Source: Solirhodobacter olei (GTDB taxonomy: Bacteria > Pseudomonadota > Alphaproteobacteria > Rhodobacterales > Rhodobacteraceae). Taken from it: DNA of 64,000 bases. The notes under the pieces are model-generated. The model was not told where the DNA came from. It searched no databases and saw only the letters and a program-made list of their open reading frames with translations. Positions 53,989 to 62,668 of the stretch are shown here, in pieces (position 1 is the first letter of the stretch; each line of letters begins with the position of its first letter). The position numbers were made by a program, and so were the translations under genes. Location: contig NZ_RRYH01000011.1 of the NCBI RefSeq assembly GCF_004010155.1, forward strand, positions 1 through 64,000, written 5' to 3'.

Positions 53989-56765
53989 TGCGGGCCGAAG
54001 AAAGTCAGAACCGGGGCGGCGAAGTTGTCGCCAGGTTCCCCTGCTCGGGCGCGCAGCGGCAGTTCTGGTTCCTGGACCAGTTCAACCCGGGCGACCCCTC
54101 GCTCAACGTCGCGATGCGTTGGGAGATCGAGGGACGGCTGCAGGATGGCAATATCGAGCGCGCACTGCAGGCCGCAGTGGAACGGCACGAGATCCTGCGC
54201 ACCCGCTTCGCGGAGGTCGACGGCGAGCCGGAGCAGGAGGTCCTGGCCCGGGTGGAGTTCCGCCCGAGCCTGATCGACCTGCGCACCACGCCCGCGGCGG
54301 AGCGCCCGGCGCGGATCGAGGAGATCATCGAGGCCGAGGCGGCGCGGCCCTTCGACCTCTCACGCGCCTGCCAGCTGCGGGCGGTGGCGATCCGGGGCGC
54401 CGCGGACCGCGTGACGATTCTGGTCGTCGCGCATCACGCGATCTTCGACGGGCTGTCGATTGCCGTCCTCGCCCGGGACTTCGCCCGCTTCGCCGAGGCC
54501 TTCGAGCTTGGACGGAGCGCCGAGGCTGACGAGCTGCCGCTGCAATACGGCGATTTCGCCATGTGGCAGGCGGAGATGCTCGCCTCCGGGGTCGCGGCAG
54601 AGGATCGAGCCTATTGGGCAAGGCAGATGCAGGGCGCAGAGCATTTCGAGCTGGAGCCCGACAAGCCCCGCCCGGCCAAGCGCTCGCATGCCGTGGCGCG
54701 GATCCATGGCGATCTGCCCGACGGGTTCGACGCCCGCTTCGAGGCGGCGGTCGAACGGGCGGGCAGTTCCGCCTTCGTCTTCGGCGCAGCGGTGGTCGGC
54801 GCCAGTCTCGCCCGGGCGGCGGGGCGGCGCGAGGTGGTCTTCAGCCTGCCCGTCTCCGACCGGCCGGACCCGGATCTGGAACAGCTCGTGGGCCCATTCA
54901 TCGTGACCCAGGCCCTGCGCTTCCCGGCGGAGCCCGAGGCCAGCTTCGGCGCGCATCTGGCCGGCGTCCGCACGGCGGTGGAAGGCGGGCTTGCGCATCG
55001 CAACCTCGAGTTCTCCACCCTCGTCGAGATCGTGAACCCGCCGCGCGACCCATCGCGCGCGCCGATCACCTCGGTCGCGCTGAACTTCATGCCGGTCTTC
55101 AGCGACACGCTGGACCAGGGCGCCTTCCGCCTGACGCCGGCCCCGGCGTTCAACCCGGGCGCCGTTCAGGACCTTCACATCCATTTCATGCGCCGCGCCG
55201 CGGGCTGGCGGATGACGATCGAATATTGCCCCGACCTCTACGAAAGCTCGACGATCGAGGGGCTGATCGCCACGATCACCCAAGGGTTCGAGGCGGTCTT
55301 CGCCGATCCGGAGACGCGGCTCGGCGCGCTTCCCCTCGCCCCCGCCCTGGCGCGGCGCGGCGAGACGGAAAGCCGCGGGCTGAAGCGGGTGGAGCAGGTG
55401 CTGGCCGCCCATCCGGAGGTTGGCGCCGCGGCGGCGGTAGCGGCGGGGGCGCAGGCCTATGGCTTCGTCAGCCCCCGCGAGGGCAGCCTGATGCCGCTGG
55501 AACAGCTGCCGGCGGCGCTGATGGCGCATGCGGCGGCAGAGCTGCCGGAAGAGGCGCGGCCGTCGGGGGTTTCCGTCCTTGCCGCGCTGCCCCGGACCGC
55601 ATCGGGCGATATCGACCGGGCGCGGCTGCCGGTGCCGCCGGAACCCACCGCCGTACCCGTGGCCAAGGCCGCCGCGGCGGTGCAGAGCCGCGAGGAGATC
55701 GAGGCGACGCTCGAGACGCTCTGGAAGGAGCTTCTCGACCTGCCGCAGGTGCCGCATGGCGCGAGCTTCTTCGACCTCGGCGGGCACTCGCTGCTGGCGG
55801 TGCGCATGATCGCGCGGCTGCGCGCGACATTCCGCGTGGGCCTCGGCGTGGCGAGCCTTTACGCGCAGCCGACGATCCTTGGCCTCGCCGGGCTGATCCG
55901 GGCGGAGCTGGCGCCTGCTGCGGGCGCCATCGCAGCGCCGGTGCCGGAGGACGACTGGCGCATCGAGCCGCTGCAATCCGGCGGCACCGGCGCGCCGATC
56001 ATTGCGGTTAATGACGTGGGCATCATGGTTTCCGCACTGGGACACATGCGCGAGCGGCACCAGGCCACCTGCGTGCGGCTTTTCGACGGCAGCCGGGGCA
56101 TCGACCAGACCCCGCGCAGCTTCGAGGAGATCGCGGCGGAATATGCCAAGGTCGTCCGCCGGGTGCAGCCAGAGGGGCCATATGTCTTCTTCGGCATCTG
56201 CGTCCACGGCAATATCGCGCTGGAGACGGCGCGCATCCTGCAGGCGGAGGGGGCGGAGATCTCCGCCGTCATCATCAAGGACGTGTGGGAGCCGGGCTAT
56301 GCCGCGCGGCTGAAGGGCGACAGCTATCGCCGCTGGCTGGAACGGTTCGCAGCGCTGCGCACCAAGATCCGCGCCGTGCGGCGGGGGCGGATGACCGTCT
56401 CAGCGATGCTCGGGAGCTATCGGATCGTGCGGAAAACGGGGCTGTTGCAGCTCGCCCGCGCCATGGGGCTGATCGACCGGGTGCGCTGGACCGACATGAC
56501 GCCCGAGCAGGAAGGGTTCGTGGCCTATATCTCGGCCGCGCGGAACCAGTACCGGCCGGCGCCCTTCAACGCCCCGGTCCTGCATGTCGTCACCGGCATC
56601 ACCCCGCGTGGCCGCGCCTTTGCTCCCTCGATCGGCTGGGAGGACGTGGTGACCGGGCCGCTGAAGACGGTCTACATCGAGGATCTGGCGGTGTCCCGCG
56701 GCCGCGAGTTCGGCACCAGGGATCTCGCCCGCGAGATCGAGACCTTCCTGGCCGAACAGGCCTAG
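53988..56765 (+). CDS. Terminal NRPS: C, A-domain relic, PCP, unusual thioesterase
   Basis: A 925-residue protein translated with the megasynthase. Residues about 10-440 form a condensation domain with HHAIFDG (second His at 150). Residues about 465-550 match only the C-terminal subdomain of an adenylation domain. Its last motif reads SGDIDRARLP where active domains have NGKxDRKAL, so the catalytic Lys is Asp and the 350-residue A core is missing. A carrier domain follows (GGHS, Ser601), then a thioesterase from about 660. Its nucleophile elbow is GICVHG (Cys738 in place of Ser), and I find no His where the catalytic one belongs. It should finish and release the product. Without an A domain its carrier must be loaded in trans, or this module passes the chain on unextended. 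Confidence 0.9.
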   Translation: MRAEESQNRGGEVVARFPCSGAQRQFWFLDQFNPGDPSLNVAMRWEIEGRLQDGNIERALQAAVERHEILRTRFAEVDGEPEQEVLARVEFRPSLIDLRTTPAAERPARIEEIIEAEAARPFDLSRACQLRAVAIRGAADRVTILVVAHHAIFDGLSIAVLARDFARFAEAFELGRSAEADELPLQYGDFAMWQAEMLASGVAAEDRAYWARQMQGAEHFELEPDKPRPAKRSHAVARIHGDLPDGFDARFEAAVERAGSSAFVFGAAVVGASLARAAGRREVVFSLPVSDRPDPDLEQLVGPFIVTQALRFPAEPEASFGAHLAGVRTAVEGGLAHRNLEFSTLVEIVNPPRDPSRAPITSVALNFMPVFSDTLDQGAFRLTPAPAFNPGAVQDLHIHFMRRAAGWRMTIEYCPDLYESSTIEGLIATITQGFEAVFADPETRLGALPLAPALARRGETESRGLKRVEQVLAAHPEVGAAAAVAAGAQAYGFVSPREGSLMPLEQLPAALMAHAAAELPEEARPSGVSVLAALPRTASGDIDRARLPVPPEPTAVPVAKAAAAVQSREEIEATLETLWKELLDLPQVPHGASFFDLGGHSLLAVRMIARLRATFRVGLGVASLYAQPTILGLAGLIRAELAPAAGAIAAPVPEDDWRIEPLQSGGTGAPIIAVNDVGIMVSALGHMRERHQATCVRLFDGSRGIDQTPRSFEEIAAEYAKVVRRVQPEGPYVFFGICVHGNIALETARILQAEGAEISAVIIKDVWEPGYAARLKGDSYRRWLERFAALRTKIRAVRRGRMTVSAMLGSYRIVRKTGLLQLARAMGLIDRVRWTDMTPEQEGFVAYISAARNQYRPAPFNAPVLHVVTGITPRGRAFAPSIGWEDVVTGPLKTVYIEDLAVSRGREFGTRDLAREIETFLAEQA

Positions 56766-57433
56766 GGGGCGAGCGGCAGCCTGCCCTCGCGCAGCGCGAG
56801 CCGCAGTGGCCGCCCCCGCGCCTCCACCGCCAGCGCACCAGCGTAGCCTGGGCCGGTGGCGAGGTCGGCCATCTGCCAGTCGGCCTCGCCACCCTCCGCG
56901 ATCCGGGCGATGCGCGGTGCGGGGCCGAGGGTGACGTCGAAACTGTCGAGCGGGCGGTGCAACCCACGGCCGAGGGCCTTCACGAAGGCCTCCTTGCGGG
57001 TCCAGGTCTGGAAGAAGCCCTCGATCCAGTCGGGGCCGCTCAGGCGCGCGAGTGCCGCGATCTCAGCCGGGGAAAAGAAGCGGCGGGCGACGTCCTGTTC
57101 CACGCTGCGATGGGCCTCGATGTCGATGCCGAGGCGGATGTCCTCCGCGGTGACGGCAAGCGCGGCCCAGCGGCCGGAATGGCTGAGGTTGAAGGCCGGG
57201 CCGCCGGGGAGGCCGGGTTTACCCTCGGGGCCGTAGGAGAAGGCGAGATCCGCCGCCGGCCGGTCAAGATAGGCGCCGAGAATCCGGCGCAGTCCGGCGC
57301 GGGCGTTGCGGAAGGCCGTGGCATCCGCGGGCCGCACGAAGCGGGCGGCGCGGGCGGCCTCGTCACCCGAGAGGCAGGCCGCGTCCCCCGCCGCGTCGAG
57401 CGGCCAGAGCCAGAGATCCACGGTAATCGTCAA
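56762..57433 (-). CDS. Sfp-type 4'-phosphopantetheinyl transferase
   Basis: A 223-residue PPTase that converts apo carrier domains to the holo form using coenzyme A. Motifs: GKPGLPGGPAFNLSHSG, LGIDIEAHR (metal-binding acids) and FFQTWTRKEAFVKALGRGL (W-x-x-KEA). The two-fold length and these motifs place it in the Sfp group used by NRPS/PKS, not AcpS. It converges with the synthase, the stops overlapping by four bases. Start TTG, supported by GGGAGG six bases upstream. Confidence 0.95.
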   Translation of the reverse strand: MTITVDLWLWPLDAAGDAACLSGDEAARAARFVRPADATAFRNARAGLRRILGAYLDRPAADLAFSYGPEGKPGLPGGPAFNLSHSGRWAALAVTAEDIRLGIDIEAHRSVEQDVARRFFSPAEIAALARLSGPDWIEGFFQTWTRKEAFVKALGRGLHRPLDSFDVTLGPAPRIARIAEGGEADWQMADLATGPGYAGALAVEARGRPLRLALREGRLPLAP

Positions 57434-57537
57434 GGGCGCCCTCCCATCCGGGGCCCATTCGGCCCGGCGCCATCCTAGGCGGGAGAGGCGGGGGAGGTCG
57501 AGCGCAAGCGGACCCTCCGCCGGGCCTCTGACGGGCC

Positions 57538-58764
57538 TTAGCCGAGCCCCAGGGCGAGGCCGGGGCGCAGTGGCACTTCGCGCGGCGGCGCCGGGCGGAG
57601 CGCGCCGGCCTGGGCGCCGACGCCGAGGCCGGCAAGACTGGCCGCGATGCCGCTGCGAAAGGCAGCCTCGTCGAACCGTCGGGCATGGGCGGCGAGGTGC
57701 AGCGGGTCGATCGTCTCTATGCCTGAGGCCTCGAACCGCTCCACGGCGTCCACCAGTCCCTCGACGCTCTGATCGTCGAAGAAGAGGCCGGTTTCACCAC
57801 CGATCACGGTATCCAGCGCACCGCCGCGGCCATAGGCGATGACCGGCCGGCCGGAGGCCATCGCCTCCACCGGGACGATGCCGAAGTCTTCCTCCCCCGG
57901 GAAGATCAGCGCCCGGCAGCGGGCGAGATGGTCCCGAAGAACCTCGAAGGAGGCCGGGCCGAGAAAGCGGATGTTCTCCGGCGCAGCGGCGGCGAGCTGG
58001 CGAGCCCGCTTCTCCGGCCCGCCGATGACGACGAGGGGCTTACCGAGGCGGCGGAAGGCCTCTACCGCGAGGTCGGGGCGCTTGTAGGGTGCGAGCTCGC
58101 CGGCCCAGAGATAGAAATCGCCGCGCTCGGCCCGGGGGACGGGGGCGAAGCGGTCCACGGCCACCGGCGGGTGGACGATCTCGGCCTCGCGCCGCCAGTA
58201 CTTTCGGACGCGGGCGGCGACATGGCCGGAATTGGCGACGAAGCCGTCGACCCGGCCGGCGCTGGCCGCGTCCCAGGTGCGCAGATGGTGCGCCATGCGG
58301 GGCATCATCGCCCGGGCGAGCGGGCCGGCGCTGCCGCGGTAGGTGTGATACTGGTCCCAGATGTAGCGCATGGGCGAATGCACGTAGCAGAGATGCGGCG
58401 CGTCGGGTGGCGGGATCACGCCCTTGGCCGGGCCCGCCTCGCTGGAGATGACCAGGTCGTAGCCGGTCAGGTCGATCGCCTCGAGCGCGCGCGGCATGAA
58501 GGGCAGGTATTTCTGGTAGAGCCGCGGCGCGAAGGGCAGCCGCGAGACCGAGGTTGTGATGACGCGATGGGCGTTGATCGTCTCGCTGATCCGGCCGGGC
58601 ACATGGACATGGGTGTAGATGTCCGCCTGCGGGAACATGCGGCAGAGCGCCTCCAGCACCTTCTCGCCGCCGCGCATCCCCACCAGCCAGTAGTGGATCA
58701 GCGCCACGCGGCGGCTGTCCGGCGCCAGCGGCTGGCCCGCGGTGATGTCAGGCCGAATAGTCAT
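57538..58764 (-). CDS. Glycosyltransferase family 4
   Basis: A 408-residue GT-B transferase. The N-terminal half has RVALIHYWLVGMRGGEKVL and YVHSPMRYIWDQYHTY. The C-terminal half has the nucleotide-sugar site GEEDFGIVPVEAMASGRPVIA with the E-x7-E motif. Likely mannosyl- or similar transfer onto the exopolysaccharide precursor. The start at MTIRPDITAGQPL overlaps the stop of the upstream chain-length gene by 17 bases, so both belong to one operon. The C-terminal tail is Pro/Arg-rich. Confidence 0.9.
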   Translation of the reverse strand: MTIRPDITAGQPLAPDSRRVALIHYWLVGMRGGEKVLEALCRMFPQADIYTHVHVPGRISETINAHRVITTSVSRLPFAPRLYQKYLPFMPRALEAIDLTGYDLVISSEAGPAKGVIPPPDAPHLCYVHSPMRYIWDQYHTYRGSAGPLARAMMPRMAHHLRTWDAASAGRVDGFVANSGHVAARVRKYWRREAEIVHPPVAVDRFAPVPRAERGDFYLWAGELAPYKRPDLAVEAFRRLGKPLVVIGGPEKRARQLAAAAPENIRFLGPASFEVLRDHLARCRALIFPGEEDFGIVPVEAMASGRPVIAYGRGGALDTVIGGETGLFFDDQSVEGLVDAVERFEASGIETIDPLHLAAHARRFDEAAFRSGIAASLAGLGVGAQAGALRPAPPREVPLRPGLALGLG

Positions 58765-60943
58765 AATCGCCCGCGTAGACATCCGAGCCGGTCCGGGGAT
58801 CGACCTGGGTGAGGACCATGCCGGAGACATTCGCCCCGGCCTCGGCGAATTGCGCCAGCCCCTTGGCCACCGCCTGACGCGGCGTCTCGCGCCAGCGCAC
58901 GAGGTAAAGGCATTCGTCCACCGCCTGCGCCAGCACGAGCGCATCGGCCACGGCGAGCGAGGCGGGGGCGTCGACGATGATCAGGTCATAGTTGCCCTTG
59001 AGCGATTCCATCATCGGCTTCAGCCAGTCGGCGGAAAGCTCGTCGGCCGCGTCGGGACGCGGGCCGGCCGTGGCGAGCACGTCGAAGCCGAGCGACTTGT
59101 CGCGCCGGATCGCACGGCCCAGCGGGCAGCGGTTGGCGATGAAATCGGCGAAGTCATGCGCGAAGCTCCAGCCGAAGGTCTGGCTGAGCGAGGAGCGGCG
59201 CAGGTCGCCGTCGATCAGGATCACCTTGCGCCCGGCCAGCGCGGCCATGCGGGCCAGCGTGAGCGCCGTCGTCGTCTTGCCCTCGTCGGGCACAGAGGAG
59301 GCCAGCAGCAGCGACCGTGGCGCGCCGCCCTCGCGGGTGATCAGCGCCGTGCGCAGGTGGCGGATGCGTTCGGCAAAGAGGCCGTAGGGCTTCTGCGCCA
59401 GCTCCTCCCAGGCATCGAGCGTCGAGCTCCAGCCGCCATCGGGGATCGAGGTAAGGACCGGCAGGCCGGTCGCCTCCTCCAGGTCGGCGGCATGGGCGAA
59501 GCTGGGCGAGGTCAGTTCCTGGAAGAACACTGCGCCGAAGCCGATGACGAGACCGCCTAGCGCGCCGAGGACCGCCATCAGCTTGGTCTTGGGCGCGGAG
59601 GGGGCGGAGGGGATCGTCGCCTGTTCGATGAGCTGCGAATCGGGCTGCTGCATCGCCGCCTCGGTCTGCGAGTCGTTCACCCGGTTGAGGAGGTTGTTGT
59701 AGGCGGCCCGTGCGGAGCTTGCCACGCGTTCGCGCTGGCGCAGGCCGATTGTGCTTTGCGACAGTTTGACCACGCGCGATTCCATCGCCGCGATGCTCTG
59801 CTGCATGGTCTTCTCGCGCAGCTCGGCCTGGGCGACGGCGCTTTTCTTCTGCTCGACGAGCTTTTGAACCTCGGCGGCGATGTCACCCTTCACACCCTTG
59901 ATCTCACCCGCCAGGCGGATGCGCTCGGGGTGCTGGGGCCCGTAGTTCTGCGCCCAGATCTGGTCCTGCCGCTGCAGCGTCATAAGCTGGGTGTTGAGCT
60001 GGTCGAGCACCGGAGAGCTGACGAGGTCGCCGACCCCCGCATAGCCCTTCTTGGCGATCACGTCCTTCAGCCGGCCATAGGCGGCCTCTGCCGCGATCCG
60101 GTCAGAGCGGGCGAGGACGAGCTGGTTGTTGAGCTGGCCGAGCTGCTGGGTCGCGGCGTCGAGCGTGCCGCCATCGGTGATCAGGTTGGCAGCGCGGTAC
60201 TTGTCGACGGCGGCCTCGGCCTTCTCGACATCGGCTTTCATCTGCGCCAGCCGCGCTTCCAGCCCCTTGGTGGCGTCGCCGGCGGTGAGCTGGCGGCTTT
60301 TCACCTGGCTGACGATGAATTCATTGGCCAGCGCATTGGCGATCCGGGTCGCCACCACCCTGTCGGGCAGCGACACCACGATGTCGACGACATTGGCCTG
60401 GGTCTCGCGCGTGACCTTGAGGTGTTGCGTCACGACATAGATCAGCCGCTGCATCTGCGCTTCCTGCGGGCTGATCAGGCTCGGACCCTTCGGGGAGCTG
60501 GGCAGAAAGAAGGCCAGCCCATCGCCGATCCGCGCCAGGAGCGAGGGGGCGCGGTTCGCCGGGTCGATTGCGGAGAGCTTGTCGGCGCCGATCTCCTCGA
60601 TCGCCTTGCGGATCAGCACGTTCGATTCGATCACCGTGACGACGCTGTTGACCACCTGGTCGTTCACCTGCGTCTCGGGCACGACCTGGCCGGGCGCGGC
60701 GGTCTGCGGTGCGCGGGCTTCCAGCATCACCTTGGAGGTGGCGGAATATTCCGGCGTCATGAAAAAGGCCACGAGCAGCGCCAGCACGAAGCCGGCGCCC
60801 ATCGCGCCGAGCACGATCCTGCGGCGACGCCAGACCAGCGCCCAGAGGTCGCGGACATCGACCCGGTCGGGCGCCGAGATGGGGCGGACATGCCGGCGGA
60901 CGGCGGCGGCGGCTGTGTCGAACGGGAGCAACCTGCTGTTCAT
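58748..60943 (-). CDS. Wzc/ExoP-type chain-length determinant with kinase domain
   Basis: A 731-residue inner-membrane protein. Wzz domain with a first membrane segment near 45-65 (LGAMGAGFVLALLVAFFM), a periplasmic coiled-coil region (about 150-450), a second segment near 475 (LGALGGLVIGFGAVFF), and a cytoplasmic BY-kinase domain with Walker A SVPDEGKTTTAL near 554 and Walker A' VILIDGDLRRSS. The tail ends DVYAGDYDYSA with three tyrosines, a short version of the autophosphorylated cluster. It controls polymerisation and export of the polysaccharide. Confidence 0.93.
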   Translation of the reverse strand: MNSRLLPFDTAAAAVRRHVRPISAPDRVDVRDLWALVWRRRRIVLGAMGAGFVLALLVAFFMTPEYSATSKVMLEARAPQTAAPGQVVPETQVNDQVVNSVVTVIESNVLIRKAIEEIGADKLSAIDPANRAPSLLARIGDGLAFFLPSSPKGPSLISPQEAQMQRLIYVVTQHLKVTRETQANVVDIVVSLPDRVVATRIANALANEFIVSQVKSRQLTAGDATKGLEARLAQMKADVEKAEAAVDKYRAANLITDGGTLDAATQQLGQLNNQLVLARSDRIAAEAAYGRLKDVIAKKGYAGVGDLVSSPVLDQLNTQLMTLQRQDQIWAQNYGPQHPERIRLAGEIKGVKGDIAAEVQKLVEQKKSAVAQAELREKTMQQSIAAMESRVVKLSQSTIGLRQRERVASSARAAYNNLLNRVNDSQTEAAMQQPDSQLIEQATIPSAPSAPKTKLMAVLGALGGLVIGFGAVFFQELTSPSFAHAADLEEATGLPVLTSIPDGGWSSTLDAWEELAQKPYGLFAERIRHLRTALITREGGAPRSLLLASSVPDEGKTTTALTLARMAALAGRKVILIDGDLRRSSLSQTFGWSFAHDFADFIANRCPLGRAIRRDKSLGFDVLATAGPRPDAADELSADWLKPMMESLKGNYDLIIVDAPASLAVADALVLAQAVDECLYLVRWRETPRQAVAKGLAQFAEAGANVSGMVLTQVDPRTGSDVYAGDYDYSA

Positions 60944-61114
60944 TTACCTGCTTTCACCAAGGCCCGCCCTTTGCGCGGCCCGCCATCACGCGGATCCGCG
61001 GCGCACCGGACCTCGGCCACACCAAATTTGGCACCCCACCGTCAGGACTTTGGCAGAACTGTGTCTTGGGTCAAACTGAAGGTATTCAAGGCGTTAAACT
61101 GGCGCCTCTGCCGG

Positions 61115-62560
61115 TCACAGTCCCGGGCGAACGCGGCCATTACCGCGTATTCCGGAACCAATCCGCCACTTTGCGGCCCCAAGCGATTCGAGCACCGCGC
61201 CGCGGGATAGGCCGGTGGCGAGTCCGGCGAGCAGGAAGAAGAAGATCCCGAGGTCCGGCGTGGGCTGGGTCAGCATGGCGGATATGAACATGGCGAGGCA
61301 GCCGCCCTGCAGCCCCTCGATCGTGGCCGTGCGTTCGGTATCCCCATCGGGCCGGGGCAGCGCGAAAAGCGTGGCGAGAAAGCCGAGGAAAAGCCCGGTG
61401 CCGACGAGACCGATGGAGCCGAGGCAGGCCAGCAGCCAGTTGGAGGCCCGCATGGAGCCGAGGCCCGCGCCCATCATCCAGGTGTCGGTGAAGTTCTTCA
61501 GCGCCTGCATGTTCCAGGCCATCCGCTCCACCCCCGATGCGGTGGCAAGCTTGTCGAAGAGCGCGCGGTTGAGGAAGGCCTGCACCGGATCGAGCAGCAC
61601 ATAGGCCGCCCCCAGCGCCAGGGCCGCAAGCCAGAGCACGACCAGCCCCCAGACCAGCGTGCCGAGGAGCCGCCGCTCCACCGAGCGGCCAAGCTGGCGG
61701 GCCATCGCGACGCCGCCGGCGACCAGCACGAAGGCCAGCATCGAGACATAGGCGGAGGAGGAGGTGGAGCGCAGCAGAACCAGCGTGGTCATCGCGAAGG
61801 CCCAGCCGCTGCCGCGCGCGCGCCCGCCGCGCAGCCGGTATTGCAGCCAGAAGCCGAAGAGGCCGAGCGTGTAGTAGCCGAAGGAAGACGCCTCGGAGAA
61901 CCCGCCGATCATCCGCTTCATGCCCGCCATGGCGACATCGTCGAGGATGGCGTAGTTCGCCGTCTGGATCAGCTTCATCACCGCGCCCAGGTGCAGATCG
62001 AAGGTCAGCACGTCGATCCAGCCGAGCGCGACATTGACCCAGGCCGCCACGGCCACCGCGCGCAGCACCGGCCGGGCGTCGGGCCATTCGCGGAAGAGCG
62101 TGGCGAAGGTGAAGAAGGCCATCCCGTCCAGAAAGATCCGGAAGAGCTGCGTCAGATTCCCGGTGGTGGCATGGAGCGGGATCGAGATGATGCCCAGCGT
62201 GTTGTTCGAGCGCGCGATGCCGAAGACCTGGGTGTCGCCGGCGAAGATCCGCGGGAAGACGACCGCCGTGAAGGCGGCGAACAGAATCATCATCGCAAGG
62301 TAAAAGCCCGGCTGGAACGGCCGCATCGAGCCCAGCACCCGCGCCGGGCTGTCGGGCTGAAGCAGCATCAGGCCGAAGGCCGCCGCCACGCCCATGTCCA
62401 CCACCATGATCGAGGCGCCGCCCGCCGCCGGCAGGTTGAAGGCCGCAGCCACCCCGAGAGGCGTGGCCGCCATCAGCGCGGCCAGCCCCCGGTAGGGACC
62501 ACGGATCATCAGCACGATCAGGAGGATCAGCGCGAGGGGGGTACTCGGAACGATCTGCAT
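61115..62560 (-). CDS. O-antigen polymerase/ligase-like membrane protein
   Basis: A 481-residue membrane protein with about 12 predicted segments and a larger periplasmic loop (about 320-370, LDPVQAFLNRALFDKLA). The layout and GAGLGSMRASNWLLACLGSIG, resembling the G-x-G-x4-S block of Wzy/ExoQ, suggest the exopolysaccharide polymerase. The primary sequence of this class is poorly conserved, so the exact role is inference from family and place. It is 171 bases upstream-side of the chain-length gene, and its start diverges from the hydrolase gene. Confidence 0.8.
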   Translation of the reverse strand: MQIVPSTPLALILLIVLMIRGPYRGLAALMAATPLGVAAAFNLPAAGGASIMVVDMGVAAAFGLMLLQPDSPARVLGSMRPFQPGFYLAMMILFAAFTAVVFPRIFAGDTQVFGIARSNNTLGIISIPLHATTGNLTQLFRIFLDGMAFFTFATLFREWPDARPVLRAVAVAAWVNVALGWIDVLTFDLHLGAVMKLIQTANYAILDDVAMAGMKRMIGGFSEASSFGYYTLGLFGFWLQYRLRGGRARGSGWAFAMTTLVLLRSTSSSAYVSMLAFVLVAGGVAMARQLGRSVERRLLGTLVWGLVVLWLAALALGAAYVLLDPVQAFLNRALFDKLATASGVERMAWNMQALKNFTDTWMMGAGLGSMRASNWLLACLGSIGLVGTGLFLGFLATLFALPRPDGDTERTATIEGLQGGCLAMFISAMLTQPTPDLGIFFFLLAGLATGLSRGAVLESLGAAKWRIGSGIRGNGRVRPGL

Positions 62561-62668
62561 GACACCTCTCTGCCCGGGTCGGGCAAGCCTAACGGGGAAT
62601 TAATCAATTTCGAGCGGCGAAGCTCGGAAAAACTGAATAGCATCGCGGGAAACATCGCCGGAGGACGT

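Noticed and set aside
55300-55700. Frameshift hiding the missing adenylation core in the second NRPS protein
   Set aside because: Only a few dozen codons lie between the C domain and the stub, too little for a 350-residue core in any frame. It is a true deletion, not a frameshift.
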